From NCBI GenBank assembly GCA_902494855.1, contig CABUVC010000080.1, forward strand, positions 1 to 7,515: a stretch of 7,515 bases of DNA, written 5' to 3'. Each line of letters opens with the position of its first letter. Position 1 is the stretch's first letter. The notes beneath the pieces are model-generated. The model searched no databases and was not told the origin of the DNA. It saw only the letters and a program-made list of their open reading frames with translations. Both the position numbers and the translations under genes were made by a program. Shown here piece after piece: positions 6,207 to 7,515 of the stretch. Source of the DNA: an uncultured Collinsella sp. (lineage in GTDB: Bacteria > Actinomycetota > Coriobacteriia > Coriobacteriales > Coriobacteriaceae).

Positions 6207-6232
6207 GGACACAATTGTACCACGATGTGTCC
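6207..6232 (-). promoter_or_regulatory. Toxin-antitoxin promoter with flanking palindromic operator
   Basis: Read on the minus strand, TGGTACAAT (plus 6214-6222) is an extended -10. It is framed by the perfect inverted repeat GGACACA (6207-6213) and TGTGTCC (6226-6232), 12 bases apart. A second small palindrome, ACAATTGT, lies at 6211-6218. No good -35 is present, as is common with extended -10 sites. A protein bound to the arms would cover the -10, fitting autorepression by the antitoxin. Confidence 0.7.
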
Positions 6233-6253
6233 ATGCTGCCGGTGCCGTCGAAT

Positions 6254-6311
6254 CGTCTCAACCTGTAACATCTAGGCGGCCAAAAGCGAGTCAGATGTTA
6301 CAGATCTAGAT
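6254..6311. repeat. Palindromic repeat copy 2 (degenerate right arm)
   Basis: The core is TCTCAACCTGTAACA (6256-6270), a 25-base centre with an A run, and TGTTACAGATCTAGA (6296-6310). The arms differ at three of 15 positions. The inner TCT/AGA next to the arms also pairs. Spacing is identical to copies 1 and 3. Confidence 0.87.
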
Positions 6312-6336
6312 ATTTCGAACCGGGTGCCCCCGTTCA

Positions 6337-6394
6337 TCTCAATCTGTAACAATTGGGGCCGAAAATCCCTGCTAGATGTTACAAATCGAGACAA
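6337..6394. repeat. Palindromic repeat copy 3
   Basis: The core is TCTCAATCTGTAACA (6337-6351), a 25-base centre containing GGGGCCGAAAATCCC, and TGTTACAAATCGAGA (6377-6391), continuing to ACA. The arms differ at two of 15 positions, both G-U pairs in minus-strand RNA. It lies 26 bases from copy 2 in the same orientation, downstream of the lacG terminator. Confidence 0.88.
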
Positions 6395-6414
6395 ACGGCC
6401 TGCTCGGGTCGAGC

Positions 6415-6463
6415 CAAAACAAAAAAGCCGCATGCGAACCCGTGGAGGGATTCGCATGCGGCC
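6415..6463 (-). terminator. Rho-independent terminator of lacG
   Basis: GCCGCATGCGAA (6427-6438) and TTCGCATGCGGC (6451-6462) form a perfect 12-bp stem. In the minus direction it is followed by TTTTTTGTTTT. It lies 23 bases past the lacG stop codon. Confidence 0.93.
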
Positions 6464-6485
6464 GACAGGGGGTATGCGGCTTGAA

Positions 6486-7515
6486 TTAGGCCATGAGCAG
6501 GCCGGTCTCCGCGACGTTCTTGTACCAGTACGCGCTCGCCTTGGGGTAGCGCTTCTGGGTCTCAAAGTCGATGTAGAACAGGCCGTAACGTTTGTTATAG
6601 CCGTTGGTCCAGGAGAACTGGTCCTGCAGCGACCACACAAAGTAGCCGTCGACGTTCACGCCGCCGTCGATTGCCTTGAGGATCCATGCGAGATGCTGGC
6701 GCATGTAATCGATACGAGGGGCGTCGTCGATAAAGCCGTCCTCGAAGTCGTCCTTATAGCCCATGCCGTTCTCGGTGATGTAGATCTTCTTGTAGTTGGG
6801 GTAATCGTTCTTAATACGCAGCAGCAGGTCGTACAGGCCCTCGGGATAGATGATCCAGTCCCAATCGGTGGTGGGAACGCCTTCGCGCACGCATGACTCG
6901 CCCACGCCCTTGAGGAACCAGCGCGAGGAGCCCTTGTCGCCGGTGCCATTGTGGTTGATGTCGTTTTCGCCCTCGGCGGCACGCAGGAACTGGCACTTGT
7001 AGGTGTTGACGCCCAGGCAATCGTTGTAGGGGAGCGCGGCGGTCAGCGCGGCGATGTCCTCGTCGCGGACGTCGAGCTCGCCGCCGGCGATATGGGCCAG
7101 CTTGGTCGCGGCCTCCATGGTGTCGGCTGCATAGTGGCCGCGGAAGGTGGCGTCGAGTACCCAGCGGTTGTTGATGACGTCGGCCATGCGAGCTGCCTCG
7201 CAGTCGGCGGCATTGTTGGGGTCGAGGGGATACTTGGGCTCCAGGTTCTGGACAATGCCGATCTCGCCCTCAAAGCCGCCCTCATGGAAGGCGACGACGG
7301 CCTTGGCGTGGGCCACCATCATGTTGTGCATAAGCTGGAAGGCCTTGTCCAGGCGATACTTCTCGCCGTGTGGCCAGTTGCCGACGATAAAGCTGCCCTC
7401 GGCGGTCGCGGGAATCTCGTTAAACGTGAACCAGTGCTTGACCTCGGTGAACTCGGCAAAGCAGAACTTGGCGTACTCGACAAAGGCATCGATCGTCGTG
7501 CGCGTCAGGAAACCC
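6486..7515 (-). CDS. lacG: 6-phospho-beta-galactosidase (GH1), C-terminal 342 residues, runs off right edge
   Basis: This cytoplasmic retaining glycosidase hydrolyses lactose 6-phosphate to glucose and galactose 6-phosphate. The acid/base Glu of TFNE (codon 7416-7418) and the nucleophile of ITENG (6771-6773) are 215 residues apart, the same spacing as Glu160 and Glu375 of Lactococcus LacG. Fifty-three residues after the nucleophile begins FSWTNGYNKRYG, which supplies the equivalents of Ser428, Trp429, Lys435 and Tyr437. The Ser, Lys and Tyr hold the sugar phosphate, and the Trp is the residue linked to galactose preference. TDWDWIIYPEGLYD and QKRYPKASAYWYKN are also typical of LacG. About 127 N-terminal residues lie outside the window. 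It partners LacE functionally but is on the opposite strand and separated by the toxin module. A GH1 6-phospho-beta-glucosidase is the alternative, which the Ser-Trp motif argues against. Confidence 0.95.
   Translation of the reverse strand, partial: GFLTRTTIDAFVEYAKFCFAEFTEVKHWFTFNEIPATAEGSFIVGNWPHGEKYRLDKAFQLMHNMMVAHAKAVVAFHEGGFEGEIGIVQNLEPKYPLDPNNAADCEAARMADVINNRWVLDATFRGHYAADTMEAATKLAHIAGGELDVRDEDIAALTAALPYNDCLGVNTYKCQFLRAAEGENDINHNGTGDKGSSRWFLKGVGESCVREGVPTTDWDWIIYPEGLYDLLLRIKNDYPNYKKIYITENGMGYKDDFEDGFIDDAPRIDYMRQHLAWILKAIDGGVNVDGYFVWSLQDQFSWTNGYNKRYGLFYIDFETQKRYPKASAYWYKNVAETGLLMA

Noticed and set aside
6188..6271. N-terminal extension of the antitoxin back to an ATG at 6271
   Set aside because: It would translate through the extended -10 and the operator; the internal ATG at 6187 has an excellent ribosome site and fits the family start.
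1428..6394. CRISPR array as an explanation for the repeated palindromes
   Set aside because: Only three copies, about 4.8 kb apart for the first, each a hairpin with its own central segment rather than short repeats alternating with spacers; no cas genes seen.
6324..6896. 190-codon plus-strand open frame over the lacG 3' end
   Set aside because: It runs across a repeat copy and the lacG terminator and is antisense to conserved LacG active-site sequence.

Overview
The window looks like a chromosomal carbohydrate-utilisation region of a gut Coriobacteriia, most likely Collinsella or a close relative. This is inferred from the high-GC codon style of galM, the DeoR regulator and lacG, from the phosphotransferase-type sugar genes, and from the overall gene style. 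The organism cannot be proved from the window alone. The block at about 1500-5270 (GntR, TIM-barrel protein, lactose-type PTS) is visibly more A+T-rich than its flanks, and its divergent intergenic region is the most A+T-rich stretch.

Layout. At 1-360 (minus) is the N-terminal part of a galactose mutarotase (galM). It is divergent from a complete DeoR-family sugar-operon repressor (567-1331, plus). At 1428-1488 is the first of three copies of a 55-bp palindromic repeat, between the convergent DeoR and GntR genes. At 1502-3214 (minus) an apparent operon encodes a TIM-barrel-like protein of unknown function (2294-3214) followed by a GntR/UTRA regulator (1502-2221). An A+T-rich divergent control region (3215-3570) carries an 18-bp palindrome and a cre-like site. 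It separates that operon from a lactose-family PTS IICB permease (lacE, 3571-5265, plus), which ends in a strong hairpin. A gene-poor stretch (5339-5625) follows. Next is a Phd/YefM antitoxin and RelE/ParE toxin pair on the minus strand (5626-6187) with a palindromic operator around its promoter. Repeat copies 2 and 3 (6254-6394) come next, then a rho-independent terminator and the C-terminal 342 residues of a 6-phospho-beta-galactosidase (lacG, minus, running off the right edge).

How the genes fit together. LacE would import and phosphorylate lactose or a related beta-galactoside, and LacG would hydrolyse the 6-phosphorylated product. GalM would interconvert the anomers of free aldoses. The GntR regulator and the TIM-barrel protein sit divergently from lacE and probably form a PTS-linked control/metabolism unit. 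No lactose IIA protein and no tagatose-6-phosphate pathway genes are visible, so the system must be completed from elsewhere.

The least explained items are the repeat family with fixed 15-25-15 architecture and biased arm mismatches, the TIM-barrel protein tied to the PTS, and a 54-codon protein-like fragment downstream of the toxin.
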